In this document: piece after piece, positions 45,301 to 54,710 of the stretch
Layout of the letters: each line of letters starts with the position of its first letter
How positions within the stretch are numbered: position 1 is the stretch's first letter
Assembly (NCBI RefSeq): GCF_001659605.2
Contig: NC_035171.2
Location: 4,036,325 to 4,100,324 of the forward strand
Direction: 5' to 3'
Length of the DNA: 64,000 nt
Source: Manihot esculenta
Taxonomy: Eukaryota > Streptophyta > Magnoliopsida > Malpighiales > Euphorbiaceae
Translations under genes and position numbers: made by a program
Notes under the pieces: model-generated
What the model saw: only the letters and a program-made list of their open reading frames with translations
Databases searched by the model: none
Told to the model about the DNA's origin: nothing

Positions 45301-46582
45301 ACCAGCTTTATATGGAGAATATACCGTTCTTGTTGATTCTAAATTGCAAGGTGATTATAATAAAAAAGAAGTACAACAGATGATTCATTGTGCTGCAGCT
45401 TGTTTATATAAATCTCTAAAGTCTTGCCCAAAAATGAAAAAGGTACCAATTCAATTCTAGCATTATGTTTTTAATTTATTAACGCATTTTAAGAAAAGTT
45501 ATTAGGTACTAGTATTGTATATACAATAATTTTATTATAACCATTGATTATAGTGATTTTTAAATAGATTTATTATAGTCCATCTGTTAACATCTAACTG
45601 TTATATTATATAATAAAATTTTCACATCCTAAACTCTATTTGCTATTAAATTATGTGAAAGCATTCAAAGAATGAGAGCTTATATCATTGACGTCTAACC
45701 TTTTTATTCCTTTGCTATGTTATAGATAGTTGGAGTTCTTGAAGGAAGTATTCCTTTAAAAGATATATGGAATGTGAATGACGGTAAATTCTTATCCGGT
45801 ACATTTCTTATTGATACTAAATTCATTTTATTTATGTAAAAAAAGAATGATTCCTGAATTTTAATCAAATACCATTTATTTCAATAGTATATATATAGTA
45901 TTTTTATTAAGAATAAGCAAATTTATTAAATTTGGATAGATTTAATTTACACCAAAAAAATTAATTTAAGGAAGGTGGGTGTCTAAAATCCTTTATCGAA
46001 TTTATATATTTAAAAAATGCGATGAAATAAAAAAAATATTTTTTTTTTCAATTTTATGTAATGCAATTACGTGAATTATAAAAAAAACTTTATTATTATG
46101 ATTTTTTATAACTTTCCTCAAAATTTTCAAAATAAACATACTTCACGAATTTTTATATTTTGAAATGTTGCACCATTAATTGTTTTATAATTTTTATTAT
46201 GAAATATATGTTTTTAATATATAATTTGGGATGTGATTCCATGGACGTACGTATGATATTTGCTCATGTTCTCCACTTTAATTTCTTACGATGAACTTAT
46301 TGGTGATTTGCGCTTTTCTTTCATGATACAGAATTTATGACATACAATCACCTGCCTACAATGTCGAACTCTGCTATAATTCCAAATCCTGCAAATGTGA
46401 TTATGCCCTATCCTCAAGTACTCACCTGGAAGTCTACAGTTCAGAACCCGCAAATGCTTCCTAATTATCCCATGATGGTAACCAATAATGGTTTTCCGGT
46501 TAACATTCCGGCAAATCCATCCACTAGCAATGGCATGCCCACCACCACTTTTACTTATCGGTACTATTATACTTATAAGTAA
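39338..46582 (+). CDS. Tandem kinase-thioredoxin-pseudokinase protein (15 exons, 943 aa)
   Basis: Exons: 39338-39755, 39832-39915, 40045-40115, 40410-40489, 40660-40795, 40965-41123, 41203-41637, 41890-42559, 42641-42721, 44675-44739, 44820-44869, 45038-45152, 45284-45442, 45726-45783, 46332-46582. All introns are GT-AG with matching phases. Kinase 1 (residues ~41-330) is RLCK/PERK-like: [11 protein letters not shown], Lys80, HLD (Asp176, hence non-RD), DFG (194-196); probably active. A linker (~331-461) carries 9-residue repeats and a Glu/Asp tract. Thioredoxin h (~469-585) has WCPPS at 506-510 and the cis-Pro motif EAMPTF. Kinase 2 (~588-855) has Arg625 for the beta-3 Lys, HGN (716-718) for HRD and NFG (736-738) for DFG: a pseudokinase. 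An Asn/Pro-rich tail ends it. No signal peptide or membrane segment is seen, so it is probably cytosolic. Kinase exons of both halves match in size and phase (159 nt for exons 6 and 13), indicating internal duplication. Tandem kinase proteins act in plant disease resistance; that role is inferred. Alternative: two genes split in intron 7, the second starting at ATG 41911. Confidence 0.82.
41374..41508 (+). repeat. In-frame 27-bp repeats in the kinase linker
   Basis: Successive units encode [27 protein letters not shown] and MRRSTEAI, with an earlier diverged MWRSTDEAS at about 41334. The central units are identical at the DNA level, so the expansion is recent or homogenised. A Glu/Asp-rich tract (41550-41630) follows. 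Confidence 0.9.
41911..42260 (+). other. Integrated thioredoxin h domain with WCPPS site
   Basis: The whole thioredoxin fold lies in exon 8 and starts with its own Met ([13 protein letters not shown]), as free thioredoxin h proteins do. [12 protein letters not shown] carries the nucleophilic Cys507, but the resolving Cys is Ser510 and the usual Gly is Pro. The structural Asp (VDVDEL) and the cis-Pro loop (EAMPTFLFF) are kept. A monothiol thioredoxin cannot complete the normal disulfide exchange but can hold targets as mixed disulfides (general knowledge). Confidence 0.88.
42880..44570. repeat. Large AT-rich foldback (inverted repeat) in intron 9
   Basis: Intron 9 (42722-44674) contains two long arms that are reverse complements: roughly 42880-43500 and 43540-44570, with a centre near 43500-43540. 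Matching blocks include AAATGATTTCATGTAAAG (42988) with CTTAAGTGAAATCATTTC (44392), and TTTTTAATGGTAAAAATT (43216) with TTTTTACCATTAAAAATT (43758). The right arm also holds two further partial copies of a block of about 200 bp (around 43970 and 44170). It looks like a foldback/MITE-type insertion. No ORF. Confidence 0.75.
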
Positions 46583-46779
46583 TATTATTTAAGTATATTA
46601 ATAAGTTGATGAACTACAGGAAATGATTAATTTTCCCTCGGAGATTTCAACATGAAATTACAGTATTGTGATTTAAGCGTTATTTTGATTGTTTTGTGCT
46701 TTCCCTTGTATTTAGAAGGGTGTTTTCATCAGCAGTTTGGTGTATGTCTTGCTTAATTTGGATACTTTATTGCTTGTTG

Positions 46780-46823
<44 letters not shown>

Positions 46824-46829
46824 AAGAAA
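46780..46829. repeat. Adenine-rich tract
   Basis: A run of about 50 bases is almost only A, 200 bases after the stop of the tandem-kinase gene. A shorter A-run occurs at the matching place in the duplicate (near 62823-62838). Confidence 0.8.
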
Positions 46830-46854
46830 ATGATAGAAGATGTCACCTTTCGCC

Positions 46855-47159
46855 CCAAATTGTTTGGGTAGTCTGCCTCATACGGAATTCATATATGCCC
46901 TTCGCGAAGCTAATTCAACTGCTGATTCCTTAGCTAAGCAAGGTGTTTCTCGCGATGGTGATTTTGTAGATTTTCTTTTATTATGTTCTCTTCTTTTTTT
47001 TTTCTTGCTTTGTAAGGACGGTTTCGTGGCTCCTTGGTTTTGGGTGTACTGGGTTTGCCTTTAATTTGGCATGGGTTAGTTCTGAGCCCCTCTCCTTCCC
47101 TCTTTCCCTTTTCAGTAATAAATTTTTTGCTTATAAAAAAAAAAAAAAAAGAAAAGAAA
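46855..47159 (+). mobile_element. 5'-truncated LINE with perfect 18-bp TSD
   Basis: About 305 bases encode the C-terminal RNase H-like end of a plant LINE (EFIYALREANSTADSLAKQG, then SRDGDF near 46955). A 3' UTR and A tail (about 47135-47160) follow. It is flanked by AAGATGTCACCTTTCGCC at 46837-46854 and 47160-47177. The duplicate of this region near 62855 carries one copy of a similar sequence and no LINE, i.e. the empty site. Confidence 0.88.
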
Positions 47160-47177
47160 AAGATGTCACCTTTCGCC

Positions 47178-47380
47178 ATATGTTTAGGGAGATAAATTCA
47201 TTTCTTATTCTAGCTAATTAGAAAAGGAGCCAGTAGGGAGGATATCCTGAGCCGCCGATGCCTACCTATTAACCATCAAAATCTTGTTATCTAATTTAGT
47301 TGGTTAATGGCATAAAACTTGATTTTAGAGTGCCAGACCACCTCTTCCCTTCGTATATATAATGCCTTTCTAATGAAAAA
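47178..47380. other. Downstream flank shared with the duplicate
   Basis: This stretch matches 62872-63075 (shared phrases GCTAATTAGAAAAGGAGCCAG and GGATATCCTGAGCC). It shows that the duplication that made the second thioredoxin copy extends beyond the gene. No gene seen. Confidence 0.7.
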
Positions 47381-47399
47381 AAGATTTATATAAAATACT

Positions 47400-47488
47400 T
47401 TGTTATGAATTGTAATTTGTTATTAATTTGATAAAATAAAAAATAAAAAATTAGTAAAAATATAATCTGTTGATAAATTTGTTACTAG

Positions 47489-47524
<36 letters not shown>

Positions 47525-48560
47525 ATTTTGTTATTGTATTTTATATTTAATATTAATTTTAGTATTTTAAATTATATTAATTTTATGAAAAAAATTATAA
47601 TAAAATTAAATGAGGAAATAAAAAAAAAGAGAAAAAAATGGAAGGGAATGAAAAAAAAAGAGAAAAAGAAGAGAAATTAAGGGAAAAAGAAAACGGAAGA
47701 AAATTATGATGGAAAAATGTAGTGAAAATGAGGAAAAAGGAAAAATCAAAGCTAATAAGAAAAATAAAGAGAAGGAAGAAGAGTAAAAAAGAAAGAAAAT
47801 GAGAGAAAGATGAAGAAAAAAATTGAAGAAAAAGAGAATAGAAAAGAGAGAAAATAGAAGAATATGAAAGAAAAAGTGAGGATATGAGAGAATAGTTAAA
47901 AGAAAAAATGAGAAAAAAAGGAAAGGAAAATAATAGAAAATGCAAGATAAAATAAAAGAAAATAGAGGAAAAAGAAAAAGAAAAGTAGATATGAGAAAAA
48001 AAGTAAAAGAAATGAGAGAAAAAGAAGGATAATGAAAAAAAATAGAAGAGAAAATAGGAATGAGGACGAGAAAAAAAATTAAATGAATGAAATAATAAAA
48101 GGATGTAAGGCGTGTGCATATATAAATATGTAAATTAGTAATGGATTAGATTTATTATTAAATTAAAAAGAAAAAATATGAAATTTTAAAAATAAAAATA
48201 ATGTTACTAATTAAATTAAAAAGGAAACGCGAACGTTAAAAAGAAATTATTATTTAAAATTTAATTCGTTATTAATTTAATAACTAAAAAATTTATAACT
48301 AATTTATTAATTTACTAATTTAGTAATTTAATAGCAGATTTAACTGAATTTAACAAAAAAAAACATATTTATGACTAATCCGTTATTAAATCAATTTATT
48401 ATTATTAATAAATTTTAAAAATTATTACTTTAAAATAATTTTATTTTTTATAATTTAATAATCAAGTTAATAACAAATTTAGTAATCCATTATCAATTGT
48501 AACAAATTTACTAATCCGTTATTAAAATCTATCATTATTTCACCTTATTTTTGTACTGAC
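47400..48560. mobile_element. AT-rich repeat with purine-rich core, possibly non-autonomous CACTA-like
   Basis: Outer parts carry many copies of TTAGTAAC / GTTATTAA / AATCCGTTATTAA. The core (47600-48100) is a strongly strand-asymmetric G/A tract of GAAAA and GAGAAAA variants. A homologous block starts at 63084 with CACTACAATATTT. Subterminal repeats of this kind and a CACTA terminus suggest an En/Spm-type derivative. No transposase and no clear terminus survive in this copy. A (TA)n run lies at about 47497-47519. Confidence 0.4.
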
Positions 48561-48925
48561 ATGCTCAGCAAGGTAAAAAGAAAACACAAAATCTTCTAAA
48601 TAGAGGCAACCAGCCTTGGCTATGCAATCGAAAAAAGAATTGACTTCTCTAAGACTGAATAAAAGAGAGAGGATTTATTCAGTTGTTAGTGTTTCGTTTT
48701 TGTTTTTATTTTTATTATTTATTAGAAAATATTTTTAAAATTAAAAAATAAAAAATACAAATATTAATTTTCTGGTTATAAATCCTATGAACCATTATAT
48801 AATGGTTTAATTATATCTGCATTTTTTTTTTCATTCTTACTACATGAAGTTTGGATTATATTTATCAACCATATTGACCGTTTGATATTGATAAGATCTG
48901 GTATCATACTGTCATGGTATCAGTT
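48561..48925. other. Intergenic, nothing recognised
   Basis: AT-rich sequence without supported genes or terminal repeats. One short stretch (48600-48700) has normal base composition but no open frame of note. Confidence 0.5.
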
Positions 48926-49310
48926 ACTAATGAAGGCACTCTTACATCATCTAAGAGGGCAATTGGTTGCCTGAAAGGGTGCTCTTACGTCGCCTAAGTG
49001 GATAAATAATTGCTTGAAAGGGTACTCTTACGCTGCCTAAGTGGGCAAGTGGCTGCTTGAAAGAGCGTTCTTACGTCGCCTAAGTGGGCAGGTGGTTGCT
49101 TGAAAGAGAGCTCTTACGTCGCCTAAGTGGGTAGGTCGTAAGAGTGTCCTTTTAGGCAACCAATTGCTTACTTAGGCGATGTAAGAATACCTTTTCAGGC
49201 AATATAAAAATGCATTTTCAGACAACCACTTGCCTATTTAGACGATGTAAAAGCGTCTCTAAGCGATGTAAAAGCGCTCTTTCAAATAATCACTTAAAAA
49301 ATATTAGCAT
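48926..49310. repeat. Foldback built of ~44-bp tandem units
   Basis: At least four direct units of CTCTTACGTCGCCTAAGTGG + GCAGGTGGTTGCTTGAAAGAG occupy about 48935-49135. They are followed by diverged units in the opposite orientation (TAGGCAACCAATTGC, TTAGGCGATGTAAGA, CAACCACTTGCC, GACGATGTAAAAG) to about 49300. The transcript of either strand would fold into a long imperfect hairpin. No protein is encoded. Confidence 0.8.
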
Positions 49311-49514
49311 AGTGGAAAATCAATTTATTTAGAATTTTGTGTTAGTTATTGTAAATCCTTTTCACTTTTCATCCTCAATGGGTGTTTTACTCTCTCTGCT
49401 CAATTTTGTCACATTCTCGTTGCAATTGTGCTAAATCGGATATAATTATTAAAATAAAATTAAATTTTTAAATATTGTAATTAACTAGTATCTCAGACAA
49501 CTTCACTTGATTTT

Positions 49515-50456
49515 ATGTATAACTCTTTCTTCACAAGCCCACACAGTGGAGGCTTGACGGAGCAGTTCGAGAAGGCAAAGAGGGGAAAGCAACTGATTGT
49601 GGTGGATTTGAGTGCTTCCTGGTGCCTACCTTCTCGTTCCATGAGTCCAATTCTGGCAGCGTTGGTGAAGGAGATGCCATATGTCACATTCTTGATGGTG
49701 GTTGTTGATGAATTGCGTTCTGTTGCTATGGATTGTGCAGTTGAGGCAATGCCAACCTTTTTGTTCTTGAAACGAGGAGTATTACTCGACAAGGTTGTTG
49801 GTGCAATGTAGAGCAACTGATCTTTACCATTGCAAGGCATGCTGGTGGGCACGGGATTTTAGGTCAGTGCAAAAAGATACGCATAATATATATATATATA
49901 TATACATATATATACATATATATACATATATATGTATATTTTATAAGAACTTAGCATGTGGATAAACTTAGCTAAAATACTATATAATAAAAATAATTAT
50001 GTTATTATATATATACGTTTATTAAATTTTTCAAAATAAACATACTTGACGAATTTTTATATTTTGAAAATGCTGCACCATTATTTTATTATTAAATCTA
50101 TGTTTTTAATACTTAATTAATCAATTTGGGATGTGGTTCAATGGATGATTTTTGCCAACATTCTCCACTTTAATTTTTTTTTTTTTTTGATAAACTTATC
50201 GGTGATTTAATTACCCTTGTCTTTCATGATACAGAATCAATGACATGTAACCTGCCTACGATGTCGAACTCTGCTATAATTCCAAATGCTGCAAATCCGC
50301 AATGGACAATCCCAACTAATTATCCACAACCTCAAGTGCTCATTGGGACGTCTTCATTTCACAACCCGCAAATGCTTCCTAATTATCCATAATGGTGACT
50401 AATAATGGTTTTCCGGTTAACATTCCGGCAACACCATCCTCTAGCATTGACATGCC
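49515..50456 (+). pseudogene. Partial duplicate of the tandem-kinase gene: thioredoxin plus last exon, 5' part
   Basis: 49515-49811 encodes a thioredoxin h domain without a good start. It lacks the N-terminal strand and is frameshifted before SGGLTEQFEKAKRG. It has SASWCLPS in place of WCPPS and stops at TAG 49809-49811. Sequence from about 50020 matches the last intron of the intact gene (46130 onward). From 50235 it matches the last exon ([10 protein letters not shown]), but with an in-frame stop near 50391. The pseudokinase exons are absent. The last exon is cut at 50456 by element H and resumes at 62555. Both copies share the Cys-to-Ser change at the resolving position. The union of thioredoxin and tail exons in one duplicated unit supports their belonging to one gene. 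Confidence 0.85.
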
Positions 50457-52023
50457 TGATCAAGCATAATTTAGCCACATTTTTTATATCTTTATTATTG
50501 TTTATTTACACATTTTTTAGCTTAACTTATGGCTTTTACCTTGTTTTTACAGAAAAGAAAGAAATTGAAAAAATGGAGAAAAAGTGCAGAAAATGACAGA
50601 AAAAGTGATTGGGTCAGTGACTTGCCCAAATCACTGCCCTGATCAAGCTTGAGCAGAAACCTGAACTACCTCACAGGAGACTGATTGGGTCAATGACTTG
50701 GCCAGATCACTCGCAGAAACAGAAGCCTGGAGCCAAACACGCAGAGAAGTGATTGGGCCAGTAACTTGCCCATATCACTCGCAGAAACTGGCCAAATCAC
50801 TCGCAGAGACAAACTGGACAGACTCACAGAAAGCGATCGGGGCAGATAGGCCAAGCGATCTGCCCAAATCACTGCCCCTATCACTTTGACAGCAGAAAAT
50901 ACAGCAGAAGCGGGAAAAGTGCAGAAAGTCAGATTTTAATTTGGAGAAGTCCAAATCCATCTCAAACACCACCAGATCAGTCCCAAGAGCCACGCCCTTC
51001 ACTTAGAGAGTTCCATTCTCAATCAAACACAAAATCCAAGGAGGAATCAAAGACTACAAAGAAGACCAAATCAACTTGGGATTTCAAAACCCTAGGAAGA
51101 TGGAATTCTTCAGCTATAAAAGGGCAGCCTCCAAACCAGCAAGGGGCATCTTCTGATCAGCTACTCAGCATCTTCTCCCCTCGCCTGAAACCCTGCAGCT
51201 TCTTTCTTTTTCCTTTCTTTTCATCTTTTGTTCATTTAGTCCACCATGAGTGGCTAATTTCCTTTCTTTTCTAGTTGAACTTGAGGAAATTCAGTTTTGT
51301 GATGAATTGGGAGATTTAAAACTCCATTGTTAAACTCTTATTTACTTTCAATATTTATGCAATTTGAGCTTTCCATAATTATTACTTTGCTTTTAGAATC
51401 AATAAGGGCCCATTGCTTTTAAATTGCTTAAGTAATATTGTTTGAATGATTTAGGTCCGTAATTGTTTAGGTTGTTCAAATACACATTTAATTAAATTGC
51501 ATAATCTAAACTTTACCACGCGGTTGGCAAGGATAGAATTGGGTTTCTCTAAGTCTTAATGCAGTCAACAGTTGTTCGATGCTACAATGCCCCAAGGACA
51601 TTCCTTGGCAACTTGTTGATTAGTGTTTGATTAGCGAACGTTTCCTAATCAAACTAGAACTAAAGAGGAATTTGGTTGTGAGAAGCGTCTTCCATAACCA
51701 AAACCAATTTATTGAAATAAAATAGGAGTCCTGAACAATCAATGATCAATTCTGAACAAACTGAATAGACTCATACTTCAACTAGAATCCTTTTCCCATT
51801 GAAATTCTCATCTCTTTAAATTATTGCTTTCTTTTACTTTCTAGATTTAATTCATCAAAACAAAACCCCCTCTTTTATTTATTTGTCATTTATTTGCCTT
51901 AGTCATAATTAGGAAAATCTTTGGTATCAATTCCCTGTGGTTCGACCCTATTGCCACTATCTGCAAGTTAATTGTTGATTGTTAAATAGGTTTATTTTTG
52001 ACGGCTTCGACAACCGCTTATCA
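50457..52023 (+). repeat. 5' LTR of element H
   Basis: TGATCAAGCATAATTTAGCC to CGACAACCGCTTATCA, 1567 bp. By eye it differs from the 3' LTR at roughly two dozen positions (about 1.5%), mostly transitions, with no net length change. A hairpin-motif cluster lies at 50605-50885 and a TATA box (CTATAAAAGGGC) near 51114. The U5 palindrome CCAAGGACATTCCTTGG is at 51592-51608. Confidence 0.95.
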
Positions 52024-52028
52024 AAAAT

Positions 52029-52043
52029 TGGCGCCGTTGCCGG
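52029..52043 (+). other. Primer binding site, tRNA-Asp type (element H)
   Basis: TGGCGCCGTTGCCGG matches the tRNA-Asp 3' end over 15 bases, five bases after the LTR. The following GA-rich bases no longer match, unlike the 17-base match in element A. Confidence 0.9.
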
Positions 52044-52075
52044 AAAATTGATTTAAACTAACGTATTTTCCCTTT

Positions 52076-54710
52076 ATGACCAGGTCTGGCCGTAAAGACA
52101 CTCTTCTTTACAACCCTGAAATTGAAAAAACTGCCAAGAGCTTAAGGAAGCAAGCTAACTTGAGGAACCAAGCCTCAAAAGCAACTTCATCAGCAACGCC
52201 ATCTCACAGATCACCTATTGCCCCTACTGCAGAAATTTCTACACCAGCAGAAACTTCCATCACCGCACCAGCTACTGCTGTATTTACACCAGAAACTGAA
52301 TTTCTGGCTATGGCAGAAAATCCAGCAATGGCACAACAACCTGCTGTCCGTGAAGAAGCTGAAATTCAAGCTAGGAACCTGCCTGTCCCTGTCCACGCAC
52401 CACAGCCACAGCCACGGGAAAGAACTCTCGGAGAGCTAGTTGAACCAGCAGGAGACCTAGCACCCTTGTGCATTGATTACCCCCCATTAACAGCACCTTT
52501 TGAGCTTAAGACAGGTCTGATCCATCTCCTTCCCAAATTCAGAGGCCTAGAAAATGAAGACCCTCACAAGCATTTGAAGGCATTCCATGTTGTGTGCTCA
52601 ACCATGAGACCCCAAGGTATTCCCGAAGATGATATCAAACTTAGAGCCTTCCCTTTTTCCCTTGATGACTATGCCAAGGAATGGCTATTCTACTTACCAC
52701 CCGGATCCATCACATCATGGGCTGGTATGGTGAGAGCATTCTTGAGAAAATTCTTTCCTACCTCAAAAGCTATAGGCATCCGTCGAGAGATAAGTGGCAT
52801 AAGGCAAAAGCACTCTGAAGGCTTGTATGAGTACTGGGAGAGGTTCAAAAAGTTGTGCACAAGCTGCCCCCAGCATGATATTTCTGATCAATCTCTCATT
52901 GAGTATTTTTATGGAGGTCTGCTACCCTCAGAGAGAAAATTTATTGATGCAGCTTGTGGAGGATCAATTGAAAAAAAATCACCTCGAGAGATGAGGGAAT
53001 TAATTTCCACCATGGCTGCAGCTTCTCAGCAATTTGGAGACCAAGAGCAGCCACCAAGAAGAGTGAATGAGGTGAGTACATCCGAATTGGCATCTCAAAT
53101 TTCTGATCTCACCAATGATGTTCGTAGCCTTGTTGTGGGTCAAACCCAATAAGTTCAGCAAATTCAACAGCCCAAGACATGTGGAATATGTGCCAACAAC
53201 CACCCAACTGATCTATGTCCTTCCCTTCAAGAAGAGGACCAGCAAGTCAATGTTGTTGGAGGTTTCAATGGGCAAAGAAGGTATGATCCCTATGCAAATA
53301 CTTATAATCCAGGTTGGAGGGACCATCCAAATTTCAGTTATGCAAGGGAAAATCAATATCCAAGCTACCAGCAAAGGAATCAAGCTCAAGCTGCACCTCA
53401 GAACTCCAAAGCACCTCTTGAAGAGATTGTGCAGAATTTAGCAAATACTGTACAAAGTCTTGAGAAACAAGTAAGTCAAATGGCCTCTTCAATGAGCAAA
53501 TATGAGTCTCAAAGGAAGCTACCCTCCCAAACTGAGATAAATCCAAGACAAAATGCTAGTGCCATCACATTGAGGAGTGGAAAGGAGTTGCAAGACAATA
53601 GGGCTGATAAATTGCAAAAACAGGCCATGGAGGAAAGTCTGCCAGAAAGTGATAAGGGCAGTTTCTGCGATCGATCTGCCCCGATCACTGGTCCAATCGC
53701 CAAACAGACTGATCTACCCAAAGCACCAGAGGAGGCAGAGAGTGATCTGCTCAAATCAACAGATCAAGCAGAGTCAAGCCAAAAACAGAACCAACAACCT
53801 GTGGAGAAATTCAAGGTACCTCCTCCCTTTCCAAAGAGATTTGCAAGGTCCCAAAAAGAAAAAGAGGAGAAAGAAATACTTGAGACATTTCGCAAGGTGG
53901 AAATCAACATTCCCCTACTTGATGCTGTGAAGCAAATTCCAAGGTATGCCAAGTTTCTCAAAGAGCTATGCACCAACCGAAGGAAACTTGCTGAGCATGA
54001 AAAAGTAAGTGTGGGGGAGTGTGTTTCAGTGGTCATTCAAAGAAAGCTTCCAGTCAAATGCAAGGATAGAGGGATGTTCGCTGTTTCATGCAAGATAGGC
54101 AATGTGGGGATAAAGAAAGCCATGTGTGACCTTGGAGCTTCAATCAATGTCATGCCCCTCTCCATTTTTAATTTACTGAATGCAGGTACACTCAAAGGCA
54201 CCAGCATTGTGATCCAATTGGCTGACAGGTCTGTTGTCTACCCCAAAGGAGTGTTAGAGGATGTGTTGGTGCAAGTGGACCAACTAGTCTTCCCAGCTGA
54301 TTTTTATGTCATTGACATGGAGGAAGACAAGAGCAATACCACCTCTGACATCCTACTTGGAAGGTCATTCTTGAGCACAGCAAGAACCAAAATTGATGTG
54401 CATGATGGCACATTAACCATGGAGTTTGAAGGGGAGATAATCAAATTCAATGTTTATGAAGCCATGAAATTCCCTAAAGATGTTTCTCCTGTTTATGGCC
54501 TTGATATCATTGATGACTTAAGCCAAGAAGTCTTTGATTTTGATCTTGAAGACTCACTCAATGCTGATTTGTGCAAATATGAAGAGGTGGACAGCAACAG
54601 CACAGAGACAGACCAGACAGTGATTTGGGCAGTTTCTGCGAGTGATCTGCCCAAATCAACAGGAGATCTGACCCAATCAACCAGCAGACAGCAGGCAGAG
54701 ACACAGACAG
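52076..54710 (+). pseudogene. Element H gag and protease
   Basis: The frame starts at ATG 52076 (MTRSGRKDTLLYNPEIEKT). The Gag core carries a WLFYLPPGSITSWAGM stretch (near 52680-52725) and YGGLLPSERKF (near 52910). A TAA at 53150-53152 (CAA in the expected frame) stops Gag just before a zinc knuckle CGICANNHPTDLC (near 53185-53225). The same frame then stays open: coiled-coil-prone Gln/Asn-rich linker, then an aspartic protease with CDLGASINVMP (near 54125-54160), the Athila-type variant of D[ST]GA. Linker segments at 53640-53770 and 54600-54710 encode copies of the element's GTGAT...GCCCA motif. Between 54672 and 54735 the coding frame changes, so the junction to reverse transcriptase is broken. 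Confidence 0.88.

Noticed and set aside
41911..46582. Thioredoxin-pseudokinase as a separate gene starting at its own ATG
   Set aside because: Not excluded, but intron 7 is short (252 bases), has good GTAAGT and TTGTAG sites, keeps phase 0 and shows no clear promoter. A single gene is the simpler reading.
47595..48119. 174-codon minus-strand frame rich in Phe, Ser and Leu
   Set aside because: It is the complement of the GAAAA-type purine tract. Low complexity, no domain, and the same artefact recurs at 63363-63770.
48926..49310. CRISPR array
   Set aside because: Repeats are contiguous, diverged, partly inverted, and without unique spacers. This is a eukaryotic genome.
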